This document shows positions 50,460 to 62,555 of a stretch of 64,000 bases of DNA, piece after piece (the first letter of the stretch is position 1; each line of letters begins with the position of its first letter). Made by a program: the position numbers and the translations under genes. The notes beneath the pieces are model-generated. The model was not told where the DNA came from. It did no database searches and saw nothing but the letters and a program-made list of their open reading frames with translations. Source of the stretch: Vermamoeba vermiformis (lineage: Eukaryota; Tubulinea; Echinamoebida); NCBI GenBank assembly GCA_045837725.1, contig JBEWZL010000003.1, positions 124,001 to 188,000 on the forward strand, written 5' to 3'.

Positions 50460-51117
50460 CTGTAAATTGAATTAGAAAAATAAGTTATTTGCTTCAGCCT
50501 GCTAGTATAAACGTAATTTAAATAAATTTAGAAGTTATTTGTACTACACGAAAAACGCACGATGTTGTAGAGCGAAAGCGTAAAGAAAACAGAAAATCAA
50601 CGGCCGATGCCATCCGTTGTCAATAAAATCTTCGTGCTAATTACCTTTTATACTTGGCTTCTTGACACTGAATATGTACAAGTTAACGCCTTATGATTGA
50701 AATGCTTGACAAAATCTTTGGTCGGCAATAAAGCGTAATCTTTTATTAAATTTATCAATCCGAAGATTTTTTGTGTCTGATTCTACTCGGTTTTCTTTCA
50801 AACTCGCTCCTCGCAGCATTAACTACAACAAATTCAATAAGGACCTGTTTGTTGTTTTATTTATTTGCTCCAGAATCTTTTTCGAATCTTACAGGTAAGA
50901 AAAACCTTCGTAATTAAACGAAAGAAAAATGCTCTAGGCTTGCCCATTCGATAAATAGACTAATAATAATAAATATACTCGACCCACGAGCTAATACTGC
51001 GAACTGCTAATTATTTTAAATTAAAAAGATATTTCGGATGGGCTTCGATATTCCCACGTCAAACTTCCCGTATGACAAGCTAACGTATTATTACTACAGA
51101 TTTTAGAGTAGTACAAA
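50460..51117. promoter_or_regulatory. Divergent promoter region of light chain and myosin I heavy chain
   Basis: 658 bp between the two start codons. AT-rich; at least the part next to 50460 is likely a 5' UTR intron. Shared regulation is inferred from position only. Confidence 0.5.
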
Positions 51118-54100
51118 ATGAGCGCTTGGGGTGTAAGTAGTAAACGATTAATGCTCAAACGGATGCAATTTCGCTAATTGAAGAAAAAGATTACTTTCGA
51201 ATAAATTATGGTGACAATAATACTACGGAATAATCTGGCGCGAGTTTAAACGCGCCGTTTAAGAAGGACTGATGATTATTCTTTTTAACGGTCAGATGCT
51301 GAGTTTGACTTCTAATTTTGAAATATTTAGGACGCAAAACCTGTGTGGAAGGACGTCATGGTCCAAGAAGGTGTTGATGATATGACCCTTCTTTCTAAGG
51401 TACCATATTTTCTAAATTAAATAATTTTTTTTTGCTTTTCTCGTTCGCCTACAATACTAAACAACGCCTTATTAGATTACCAATGAGCAAATTTCAGCTA
51501 ACTTGGAACAACGTTATTATAAGAACATTATTTATGTAAGTACAAAACGTATTGCAAAGCAGATCGAGCGAACCAAACCTAATTGAATTTATTTTGCTGA
51601 AATCAGACTTATATCGGAGATGTGTTGATCTCTGTCAACCCGTTCCAACAGCTCCAAATTTACTCCGATGAGATTCTTTGGGCTTACGTGGGCAAGCCTC
51701 GTATCGAATTGCCTCCGCACATCTACGCTATTGCTGAAGAGTCTTATCGTTCTATGACTGCTGAAAACTTCAACCAATGTATCATTATTAGGTTAGCATT
51801 TTATTAACTGTTAGTTCAAGACGTCTAATTCTATTACTCTGACAAATTCTGGCGCGATCTGGATCTAATATTTTCTTCTTAATAGTGGTGAATCTGGTGC
51901 AGGAAAGACTGAAGCTGCTAAGAAGGTCATGCACTACATTGCTACTATTACTGGTGGCTCTAACCCTAAGATCGACAAAGTCAAGAACGTCATTGTCGAA
52001 TCCAACCCTCTCCTTGAAGCCTTCGGTAACGCTAAGACTTTGAGAAATAACAACAGCTCTCGTTTCGTACGTAACATACGATTAATATATTTTTTTAGCG
52101 CTGAATTAATATTTAAATTTTTTCTGGTAGGGTAAATACTTCGAGATTCAATTTGATCGCGACGGTAACCCTGACGGTGGTCTGATTACGAACTGTATCC
52201 TTATTAACATAATTATGAATACACGGTGCTATTCTAAGCGCTAAGATCTTGTTTTCCTTGACTTTATTTTGCAAACAGATCTGCTCGAGAAGTCTCGTGT
52301 CGTGTACCAACAAGCTGGTGAACGTAACTTCCACATCTTCTACCAACTCACTAAAGGTGCTACTCAACAAGAGCGACGTAAGTATAAGAAACTAGGTCTA
52401 TCGATGCATTACTAACGACACGCATGTCCTTAGAACAATTCAAGTTGATGGGCCCTGAGAAGTACTTCTACACTAACATGGGTCAATCTCTGAACGTTCA
52501 AGGCATTGACGATGTTTCTGACTTCCAAGAAGTTCGCGTAAGTATTCAAAACAACATTATTAGTTAACACTGCGTCATTTGTTTGTCAAGATCCGATTTT
52601 AATATTTTTTGTGAATTACAGCAAGCCATGAATGTCATGGGTATCACTCCTGGCGAGCAAGCTGGTATCCTAGCCTTGTTGGCTGGTATTTTGTGGCTCG
52701 GTAACATCGATTTCAACGAAAAAGCCGACGCCGTCTCCGTCAAGAATATGGACGGTAAGAGATCCAGATCTGCAACCAACGAATCCAAATTCAAAACTTT
52801 TGACACTAATGATCGCGCGAGGTACTAATTCTTGTTTTTTTCAGCTTTGGATCAAGCCGCTGCTCTTCTCAAGGTTCAATCTTCGTTCTTGAAGAACGTG
52901 CTCGAAGAGCGTACCGTCGAGACTAAGCACGGTGCCAAGCGTGGTACTACTTACAAGGTGCCGTTGAACAAGATTCAAGCCATTGCTGGTCGTGACGCCT
53001 TGGCTAAGGGCATTTACGACAGAATCTTCGACTGGTTGGTCGCTAGAATTAACGCTGCTATGCACAAACAAGGTCAGTTAACAATTAATTTCCGCGAATG
53101 AAAACTCCGTATCAGTATTTTAACTTTTTTTACTATTTTTAGAGACTGGCTTGACTATTGGTGTGTTGGACATTTACGGTTTCGAAATTTTCAACAAGAA
53201 CGGTTTCGAGCAGTTTTGTATCAACTACGTCAACGAAAAGTTGCAACAGATTTTCATCGAATTCGTGCTCAAGCAAGAACAGGAAGAATACGTGCGTGGT
53301 AAGTAATCCTCGTAAAATCATTTGTTACGACGAGTTGCTGATCCTGCGTCATTTTATAGAGGGTATCAAGTGGGAGCCTATTCAATACTTCAACAACAAG
53401 ATTGTGTGCGACTTGTTCGAAGGCAAGAACCCTCCTGGCTTGATGGCTATTCTCGACGACGTCTGCAGATCCGTGCACGGTGTTGCTGAAGGTGCTGACC
53501 AAGCCTTGAGTCAAAGATTGACTGGTTGCTCTGGCAACAAGCACTTCGACATGCGTGGCAAGGCTTTCCTCGTGCGCCACTACGCCGGTGATGTACGTAA
53601 CGGTCAATTGACACTTTTTTTTTCGATGTCAAGTGTCACTTTGGCTAACTGTTTGTATTACTGTAGGTGACTTACGAAGTCTCTGGTATGGTCGAAAAGA
53701 ACAAGGACGTGTTCTTGAAGGATCACTTGGAGTTGGTCAAGTCTACTGATAACCAGTTCTTGGGTGTAAGTATTGAATTTGAAGCGGATGCGAGCCACTT
53801 CATGGCAATCACGTGACGAGTCTAACGTTATTGCTTTAGTCTCTCTTCCCTGAAGACGTCGATGAGGACAACAGAAAGCCTCCTTCCACCGCCGGTTTCA
53901 AGATCAAGGTAAATCAGATCTAATTCAGGTTCCACAAACGATACTGACCCGAACGTTCTTCTGTAGACTTCTTGCGGTGAATTGGTTGCCAAATTGAGCG
54001 CTGCTCAACCTCACTACGTTCGTACTATCAAGCCTAACGACAACAAGGAGGTATGTTAAATTTGACTCGATCTGAAAAAAATATTCGCAACGGCTAATTC

Positions 54101-56186
54101 GGATCTTATTTTTAGCCCAATAACTACGACAAACAACGTGTGTTGCATCAAGTCCAATACCTCGGTTTGTTGGATAACTTGAAGGTCAAGCGAGCTGGTT
54201 TCGCCTATCGTACGACTTTCCCCAAGTTCATGGAGCGCTACTACCTGATCTCCGGTTCCACTTCTTATGCCGCTCAAAAGATTTGGAAGGGCAACGATAT
54301 CGATGGTTGCAAGGCCATTTTGAAGGATCAGCCCATCTCTCCCGATGAGTGGCAGATCGGTAAAACTAAAGTTTTCATTCGCCATCCGGAAACTGTAAGT
54401 CACTCTTTAGGTTCGTCTCTGAGCAATACTAACCCTATACCGATATAGTTGTTCTATTTGGAAGACTTGAGAGTTAACTACTGGCACAACATGACGGATC
54501 GAATCAAGTACGCCTACCGCAACTGGAAGAGCTACAAGCACGTTGCTGCCAACCGTATCAAGAACGCTTTCCGATCTTTCAAGACCTATCGCGTTGCTTG
54601 CGCTGTCACTATTCAACGTGCCTACCGCTCGTTCATGAACGTCGCTCCCACTGCGGATTTGAGAGTCAGCAATGAACGTTTCATTCAAGGCAAGAAAGAA
54701 CGCCGTAGATTGTCCGTCACTTCTATTCGAAGATTCTTCGGTGACTACTTGGACATCAAGTCAAAGAGACCTTATGTTGACGTTATGGGCCCTGGCGGTA
54801 AGAACACATCCGGATTTTTTCGTCGACTGAAGAATCTTTTCTAACTTTCAACTTCAATTTAGCCAACGAAGAAGTTATTTTCAGCTTCAAGTGTAACGTT
54901 GTCGTTCACCCTGGTCTCATTGGCAAGAAGAAATTGTCGCCGCGCATCTTGATCTTGACTCACCAAGCTCTTTACTTGATCATGATTATTAACCAGAAGG
55001 GTCAAATCATCAACAAACTCGATCGTCGTATTGAGCTTCAAAACATTAGCGGCGCTATGATGAGTCCTTTCGCCGATAACTTCATCAGTAAGTCAACTAT
55101 CCACTACATCCGCATAACAATTTATTCTAACTTTTATTTAAAGTTCTCGTTAACCAACTTGAAATGTGGGACGTTGCTCTTGAGCTCGAATTCAAGACTG
55201 AGTTGTTGGGTTGGTTGACCTACAAGAACAGTGCTATTGGCAACAACATCCAATACATGGACAAGCTCAAGTACAACAAGAAGAAGAAGAGCAAGGAGAA
55301 CATGAAGTTCCTCAAGGACGATGCTACCTTGGGTACTGCTGACGGTTTGTACAAGAACAACAAGATTAAGATCGCTACTGGCTTGCCTCCCAATACTCGT
55401 AAGTACCACGACGCAAGTTTTATGCGAACTTTCCTAACATTCTGCAGCTATCGCTGAGTTCCGCAGAAAACAAGGTCAAGAGCTCCAGAGACCTATTATC
55501 AAGCCTGATGATCCTATCGTCATTCAAAAGAAGTCAGGCTTTAGCACAGTTGCTCGTGGTCGTGCTCCTCCTAGATTAGAGTCTGGTGGTGGTGCTGCTA
55601 ACAACAGCGCTCCTGCTCCCAAGAAGGCTATGGGTGGCGGCGCTGGTCCCAAGAAGATGGGAGGCGGTCCTGCCCCTGTCGGTGCTGGCCCCAAGAAGAT
55701 GGGTGGTGGCCCTGGTCCATCCGCCGGTGGTCCTAAGAAGATGGGTGGTGGTCCTGCCCCTGTCGGCGCCGGTCCCAAGAAGATGGGCGGAGGTCCTGGT
55801 CCTGCTGCTGGAGGCCCCAAGAAGATGGTTGGTGGCCCTGGTCCTTCTGCTGGTGGTCCCAAGAAGATGGCCGGAGGTCCTGGTCCCGGTGGTCCTAAGA
55901 AGATGGGCCCTGGTCCTGGCGCTGGTGCTCCCAAGAAGATGATGGCTGCTGCTCCTGCTAGGCCGCAAGGTAAGCACTGATGACGTTCTTTATGACCTCC
56001 GAGTATATTTGCTAACTCGATCCAGTTCGTGCCTTGTACAACTACGTTGGCCAAGAAGAGGATGAACTTACTATTCAAGCTGGAGATATCATCAGTCTCA
56101 TCAACAGCGACAATCCTGACTGGTGGGAGGGAGACTTGAACGGTAGAGTTGGTGTCTTCCCTGCCAACTACGTTGAGAAGGTTTAA
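51118..56186 (+). CDS. Class I myosin heavy chain, long-tailed (TH1-GPA-SH3)
   Basis: Actin motor of membranes and endocytosis, about 1,190 residues. Motor domain (residues 1-690): P-loop GESGAGKT, switch I NNNSSRFGKY, switch [10 protein letters not shown]. The TEDS-rule position is Thr in the loop [14 protein letters not shown] (about residue 338), so activation by a PAK/Ste20-type kinase is expected. The neck has an IQ-like segment ([12 protein letters not shown]). The tail has a TH1 lipid-binding domain ([30 protein letters not shown]), a Gly/Pro/Ala-rich TH2 region with about nine repeats of PKKMGGGP type, and a C-terminal SH3 domain ([34 protein letters not shown]). The protein ends right after the SH3, as in amoebae, without the acidic Arp2/3 tail of fungi. 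About 16 introns, the first after five codons. Its likely light chain is encoded next door. Confidence 0.96.
55624..55950 (+). repeat. Imperfect tandem repeats coding the GPA (TH2) region of myosin I
   Basis: Blocks of about 36-48 bp, each encoding PKKM followed by Gly/Pro/Ala residues. The two lysines per unit make this TH2 region strongly basic, which suits ATP-independent actin or membrane binding. Confidence 0.85.
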
Positions 56187-56379
56187 ACGCCTGCAAACTC
56201 GATCCGTATGCGCAACAATTTTAATTGCTTTTGTACTTTAAATTGCTCGAAATTATTTAATAAATCAATCTAATCTTTTCGAATCTAATCTTTTTAGCTT
56301 TTCTAAGTAATTATTGCCGAAGTTGAACAAACTTTTCTTCGCAACCTAAAATCACTTTGTTTCCTTCTGACTACCACAA

Positions 56380-59300
56380 ATGAGCAGGGCAAGAAGAAAG
56401 CTAAAGGTAAGCATAACGCTATTTGTTTGAGCGCCTGACTAACCAGCTGGTGGCAGATCGGATCTGAAGAGGAGGCTGTACCGAGTATCGACTCAGAAGA
56501 TGATTTCGACATTCCCCGCCCTAAAAAGAAGCCAGTAACGCGCAAGAGAAAAAGAGAGGAGAGCGAGGAAGAAGACTCGGATCTTGAGTCGGATGAAGCG
56601 CCAAAAAGAAAGAAAAAAAGAGCCAAAGCAAAAGACGACAGTTACGAGGAGGTAGGTCACATAAATAATATCGTAACCCCTTACTCTTTTACCGAAAATT
56701 TTCGACGAAATTAGGAGGAGCAGCAAATGGCGGTCGAAGAGGTACTACAACGGTTAATGACGAATCGACTAACCTATGTATAGGAATTTCATATTGAAGA
56801 TAACGACCAAGATTGGTACCAATGCGAACCTTATGTCATTTGGTGCACACGTGACAAAGAGCATGAGGGGATCCAACACGAGGAAGTGAACCACGTTCTC
56901 TTTATGAAATTGTCAAAGTATACTAAACACTACTTGGTACTTTGAAACGATTAAACGTGTATTTCTCTTATTAACGACTTCACGTAACAGCTTTTCAACA
57001 AATCCAACCAGTTGATCGCAACCTGCAACTTTGACAACGGAGCAACAATTCATTACCCTTTTAATATGGCGCCATATGTCGAGCAATCTAGAGCTAAGCT
57101 TGCCAAAGGTGCGAATAGCAAGTCTTAAAGCTTAAAGAGATTCTAAGTCAGATTATTAGGAGCTTCCAAGGCCACGATCGAGGCAGCCAAGTTATGGAAG
57201 TTTAACGTCAAGTTTAAAAGAAGTACGATAGACTTATTCGAGTGGGACCTTACTACATTTATCAACAAAGCTCGGTAAGCTTCAATAACATTTCATGGAT
57301 CACTAACCTCCGATCGGATCTCAGCCTTGAGAAGTTGCGGCGAGAGAGTCAGCCTATTCCACACTACAAATTAGTCGTCAAAGCACTGGCAAGGGGGGCA
57401 AATAAAATATCACTAACAAACATCATCTCTAATCAACTGCATGACCGACCAAGCACTCCGTTTGTAAGAGCTAAAATGTCTTTATTTTGTTCTATTACTA
57501 ATAACGCATAGAAAATTGATATTCCCGAGAAACAACCGCCTGGATTCCGAACAAAATTGTTCAAGTATCAACTCGACGCCGTTAGCTGGATGAAATTAAT
57601 CGAAGAGAAGTCTAAAACAGCGCTATCAACAACCTACACGATGAAAATTCCTACGACTAATTGCACCGTTGATCTCACCGATGGCAGCATTCTCGTCGCT
57701 AAAGAAGGCGAGGACGAGACATCGATGGCGTCCAAGATTGAGTTCTCGTTCTCTGGCGGAGTTTTGGCGGATGAAATGGGCCTTGGCAAGACAGCTGAGG
57801 TGTTGGGCTTGATCTTGGCCAATCCGCGGCCTTTGCCATTGCCTCCGCACGATTCTCACATTCACACAAAGGCAACGCTTGGTAAGATTATGTCGTTATC
57901 ATAGGAGTTATAACTAATATGGTGTTAGTGATATCGCCTAATCACCTCGCCAAACAGTGGGTCCAAGAGGCGCAAAAACACATATCGAAGAAATTCAAAG
58001 TCCTTTTAATCACTACTATGCCTCAATACGAGAAAATTACTTACGCCGACATTCAAAACGCTGATATGGTCGTTGTGTCCTTTCAATTTCTCAAAAATCC
58101 TTCATTTAATAAGGTTTCCGTCGTAGAAACTGATATGAGAGGTCGTAGCGTCGAAATGAAGGACCGTTTTCTTGGAAAAGAGCCCGTCTTAGAATATCTT
58201 TACACGGTTAGTTAACGCAAAGCTGTCAAATTCGCTTTACTAACGGTCTGATAGAAAAAAATCATCTTAGATAACCAAAATTGGAAAAATAAGACTGGCT
58301 TCGCATTCGATCATTTCCACTGGCACCGAATCATCATTGACGAAGGCCATGAAACGACCGATAAGAAATGGAACTCTGCAATGTTTGTCTATCCATCTAG
58401 CTACAGTTGGTACGTCACTGGGACGCCATTTCCGTCGAACTCGGCGAAGAACAGTAAGTGTTTAACAATCCAATGAAAAGTTCATTAAAACTTACGATTT
58501 TCAGTGGCCTTCAGCATTACGAAATTTCACAGAAAAACTCCAGTTCATCCACTCGTATTCAAAAAGGCTATCACGGAAAATATTACCCAACTCGGCGAGA
58601 AGTTGTTCGTTGATAACTTGTTTTGGCGAAACACGAAAGAAAGTGTCAAGAACGAGATGAAAGTACCCGATGTAAGTATCTTATTGTTAATAGTTTCAAC
58701 TTCTTTAATATTGGTTATAGATCGTCGAAGAGTTAATCTTACTAGAGTTCAGTGAAGTTGAACAAGCGATGTACCGTGACGCGCAAGGTGACTTGGAGAG
58801 ACAACGTCAAGTCTGCTGTCATTTGCAGATCAGCAAGAAGGACGAGGCCGTGCTTGGCGAGGCTCGCAAGACTCTCGATGAAGTTCGCAAACTCATGATT
58901 GAGAATAAGGAGTCGTTGATTAGAAGCCTTCAAAAGAGCATTTGGGAAACTGAAGATACGTTGAGATCCGACACGGAGAAATTATTGAAGACGACAGATA
59001 AGAATAAGGTAACTACAATACTAAAATAATAATATAGCGTTTAATTGTACTGATTAAATTTGCCAGATTATGGCGATAGAGATACAAATTCAAAATACGA
59101 AGGTCCGTTTGGCGCAGTTGAAATCAGACTTGAACAGACAATCATCCGTTCTCCGCTTTTTCCAAGCGATTGTGCCTAATGAGCCGCAACAACAAGAGTG
59201 CACGATCTGCTTTGACGAGATGAAGTTCGCTTCAATCACGCCTTGCGGTCACATGTTTTGCGATAGTAAGTAGTGCTGGTCAGTTACGGGCGTATGACTC

Positions 59301-60597
59301 AATCTTGATTTTAGCGTGCATTAAGGAAGCCTTGAAGACTAAGGCAGTATGCCCGATGTGCCGTGAAAAAGTTACCGTAGACAAAGTGACGCTTCTGAAG
59401 CAGGTACGTACATGAATCTTGCGTACTTGGTGAAATTTGTGACACACGTGGTTAGGCCGAGAAGAAAGAAGAGCCTAAAGAAGACGCGCCTAAAGATTTG
59501 AAGAAGTTGATTGAAGCTCACGGCACGAAGATGGCACACTTAATTACGTACCTAAGAACTCTTTGGGCGAACAAAGAAACGAAGAATTCTCAAGTCATTG
59601 TCTTCTCGCAATGGGACAACATGTTACGTAGAATTGGCGAGACGTTAGAAGAGAACGGCATTGAAAATGTTTTTGTTCGAGGAAATGTTCACATGCGCAA
59701 TGCGGCCATTTCAAAATTCAAGAGCAGCAAGAACGTTAAAGTCATCATGCTTTCGCTTGAGAACGCAGCCTCGGGCATAAATTTGACGGAAGCGACACAT
59801 GTCATTTTGATCGACCCTGTTGCGGGCACTAAGGCTCAGGCTCAAGCGATTGAAGGACAGGCTATTGGTCGTGCACATCGTCAAGGCCAGGACGTAAGTC
59901 TAATACAATAGACGACATTGCCATTACCTCCATAATAACGTTGAACATGTAGCATCAAGTTACTGTCGTGCGTTTCATCGTTAAAGATACTATTGAGCAC
60001 GAGATCTACAAAAGAAACACGGAGGTCGAGGAAGAGAATAAAGAAGAGCATAGCACGATGAACTTAAGAGAGAGCAACTCCAACTTGCGCAAGAGTATTG
60101 ATAACTTGTCGAGCCCAGTGCCCGTGTTGAACAACAACCGAAACAACAATAACAACGACGGACTCAGTCACTCGCCTACGAAGCTTTCTAAGAGCGGGTC
60201 TCATTCTCGATTGAATAATAGTGCTGGTAGTAATAACAAAGAGCGTAAAGAGAAGGAGGAGGAGTCTGGATCTGAAGAAAAGAAGCCGTTGAAGAGCGGA
60301 TCCAACGCTAACTTGAAGAATAATAATAGCGTCAACCTTAAGAAGAGCTCAAGTAACATCCCTACTAAGAAGAAAAAGTCTGAAAGCTCGTCATCTAGCG
60401 AGAGTGACAGCAGGAATCGGATCCAGCCCCGAAGCGAAAGACGAAACATGCTTCGAAGTACGACTCGAGCGAAAGTGATTTCGATTAAGATGACTTGTAT
60501 ACGGGTAGTATACAAAAGTATTTTGGGGTTCAGTGAAACAGCAAGATCCAAAAATGGAAGCTTGCAAAAAACGAATCTTTGTAGTTATTTTTTATAA
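56380..60597 (+). CDS. SNF2-family ATPase with RING finger (Rad5/Rad16/SHPRH-like)
   Basis: DNA translocase with ubiquitin-ligase potential. The start at 56380 opens a charged N-terminus (IPRPKKKPVTRKRKREESEE). ATPase lobe 1: KYQLDAVSWM, Walker A DEMGLGKTAEV, VISPNHLAKQWVQEA, Walker B IIIDEGHETTDKKW, YVTGTPFPSN. A long insertion with a coiled coil is followed by a C3HC4 RING: CTICFDEMKF, CGHMFCDTCIKEAL, CPMCREKV. Lobe 2: VIVFSQWDNMLRRIG, VIMLSLENAASGINL, and motif VI GQAIGRAHRQGQ. The order, with RING between the lobes, is typical of Rad5, Rad16 and SHPRH. The tail is rich in Ser, Asn and Lys. The open frame runs to 60597, but near 60410-60430 another frame (PKRKTKHASKYDSSESDFD, ending 60488) reads better, so a small intron or one-base shift is possible. 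Introns are short. Confidence 0.9.
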
Positions 60598-60625
60598 ACG
60601 TTGGCAACAACTAACGGTATACGCC

Positions 60626-62509
60626 ATGAAACCGTACTTATATATTATATTATTTATTTTATCGATTAAATTGGTTCAAGGAGATTTTATTGCAGCATCT
60701 CCTACGATCGAGCCTACAGCTTTCTCTGCTTATGGAAACGGGGCTTCTGTCGAGAACTCAACAATAAGATTATCATTAGGCTCTGTAAATACGGGAGGTA
60801 GAGTCACGTATAACACACCTCAAGACATTTCGAACGGTTTCGTGACAGAGATCGAATACCAAAGTTTCGATTGTGATAATGCTCAATGGAAAGGCGCCGA
60901 CGGGTAATATTTAATTAATAATATTTCATACTTATTGGTCTTTAAACCGATTTATAAAACTTGTTGATTTTAATTTTTTAATTGTCAGATTCACTTTCTT
61001 CATGGGACCGAATGTTGGTGCAGCTCCGGATATCATGTTTTATGGCAGTGATTTAGCAGTATCTGATTTATCCAGTGCTGTCTCTATTGCATTTTACATC
61101 AGCGGAGATCCCTATCCAATTGAACCAACTCACGTTGTATTCTGCGGCGTGTAAGTAGTTATTATCTAAACGAACTTATATACATTAATATCTTATATTA
61201 AGACACTATAAAACCCATTGCTAACGTTCTTTTGCAAGTAATGCTTTCGCGAATCTAACCACACCAATCACTTCGCCGCACTGCACGGCTTTTAATGCCC
61301 CTGATCTGGTCAATATAAGATGCACTAACGATACACATCGATTTCAAATTCGGTATATTCCGCCCAATACTTGGCAGGTAAAGACTGAAAAAAACTTGGA
61401 TCAACGGATCGGAGATCTTTCCGAAACATTTTGCTAACTAAATTAAACGTTAGGTCATGTTAGACGGCAAAGAGATAGCAGTATATACCAACTTATTAGT
61501 GTCCGAGTATTTCAAAGAGACTAGCATTCAAGTCGGACTTAGTGGTGGCACTGGCTCTGGATTCATGCGCCAAGACATCACTTATTGGTCGTTTAGCACC
61601 GCTTTCGGAGTTATTCCTTATTTGGAATGTTTCGAGGACTTCGAGAACGGAACTTTCCGAGCACATCTCGGATACAAAAATCTCGGAGTTGCTCCTGTAA
61701 CTTTAGCTGTCGGATCTGCTGACAACAACGTGACGCCACCAAGTTATTCCGCTAATTTTCCGTCAACATTTGCACCTGGAAGAACGTGTAAGGATGTTTA
61801 CGCTAATTTTCTTGGAAAATATTGCGTATTAATCATTTTTGCAGTTACGTATCCGTTGGCAGCAATTCAACTCGATTGGGACGGATCCGAAATTACATGG
61901 CAATTGACGGATTATATAGTGACGTTTAGTGGCAATATGACAAACCGATTATGCCCTAAAGACATCAAAATGGATTTCCAATTCACTTCGCCGACTGTTG
62001 TGCCAGATCCAGAAGTCACCGTCATCGTCCACAATTTTGCAAATTTCAGCGATATTTCACCAGTGCGAGTCATTTGCATTATGATCAGTTACGGCAACCC
62101 TGTTAAACGACAAACCAGTGCTGTCGAAGCTGAACTTCAAGTCCTCGTGACAGCTGCAAACGGAACTTTAATTGACGAACCATCAGCGGAACAAATTGTC
62201 TCAGAATTCGTTTCAAGTGCCAATGCCAACAAATCGATCGCAGATCCAATCTTAAATCCAAACTCCGATGAAGGTCGAGAATTAATTGGTACTAAGCCAC
62301 TCAACGGCAATGAACTGCCCGGAACAGTTCCGTTAGGGCAAGTCCGACCTCCAACTTCCAGTCCGAGCATCGATAACGGACCAATCAGCAACGAGCCTGC
62401 TGCAACTGTGCCTGTCAAAACTCCGGCGTCAAAAATTATGTCAAGTGCCTCTCAAGCATTCTTTTCTGCCTACTTAGTTGGATTCATATTGTTCATGCTG
62501 CTTCATTAG
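60626..62509 (+). CDS. L-type-lectin-like surface protein with GPI-type tail
   Basis: The signal peptide is MKPYLYIILFILSIKLVQG. The first 250 residues resemble a legume-lectin (L-type) beta-sandwich: GGRVTYNTPQDISNGFVTEI, DGFTFFMGPNVG, then WQVMLDGKEIAVY and IQVGLSGGTGSGF. A Cys-containing middle region (CFEDFENGTFRAHLGYKNLG) is followed by a strand-rich segment and a Pro/Ser/Asn-rich stalk. It ends with a hydrophobic tail (AFFSAYLVGFILFMLLH), a likely GPI signal. Three or so introns. It may bind glycans on prey or other cells; this is inferred only from the fold. Confidence 0.7.
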
Positions 62510-62555
62510 TGGAGGGTAGATGATTTATTGTTAAAATAAATGTAAATGTCAGCAG

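Noticed and set aside
54056-54688. Minus-strand frames across the myosin neck
   Set aside because: Antisense to well-conserved myosin exons; no family likeness.
55524-56078. Long minus-strand frame rich in Gly and Pro
   Set aside because: Antisense shadow of the myosin I GPA repeats.
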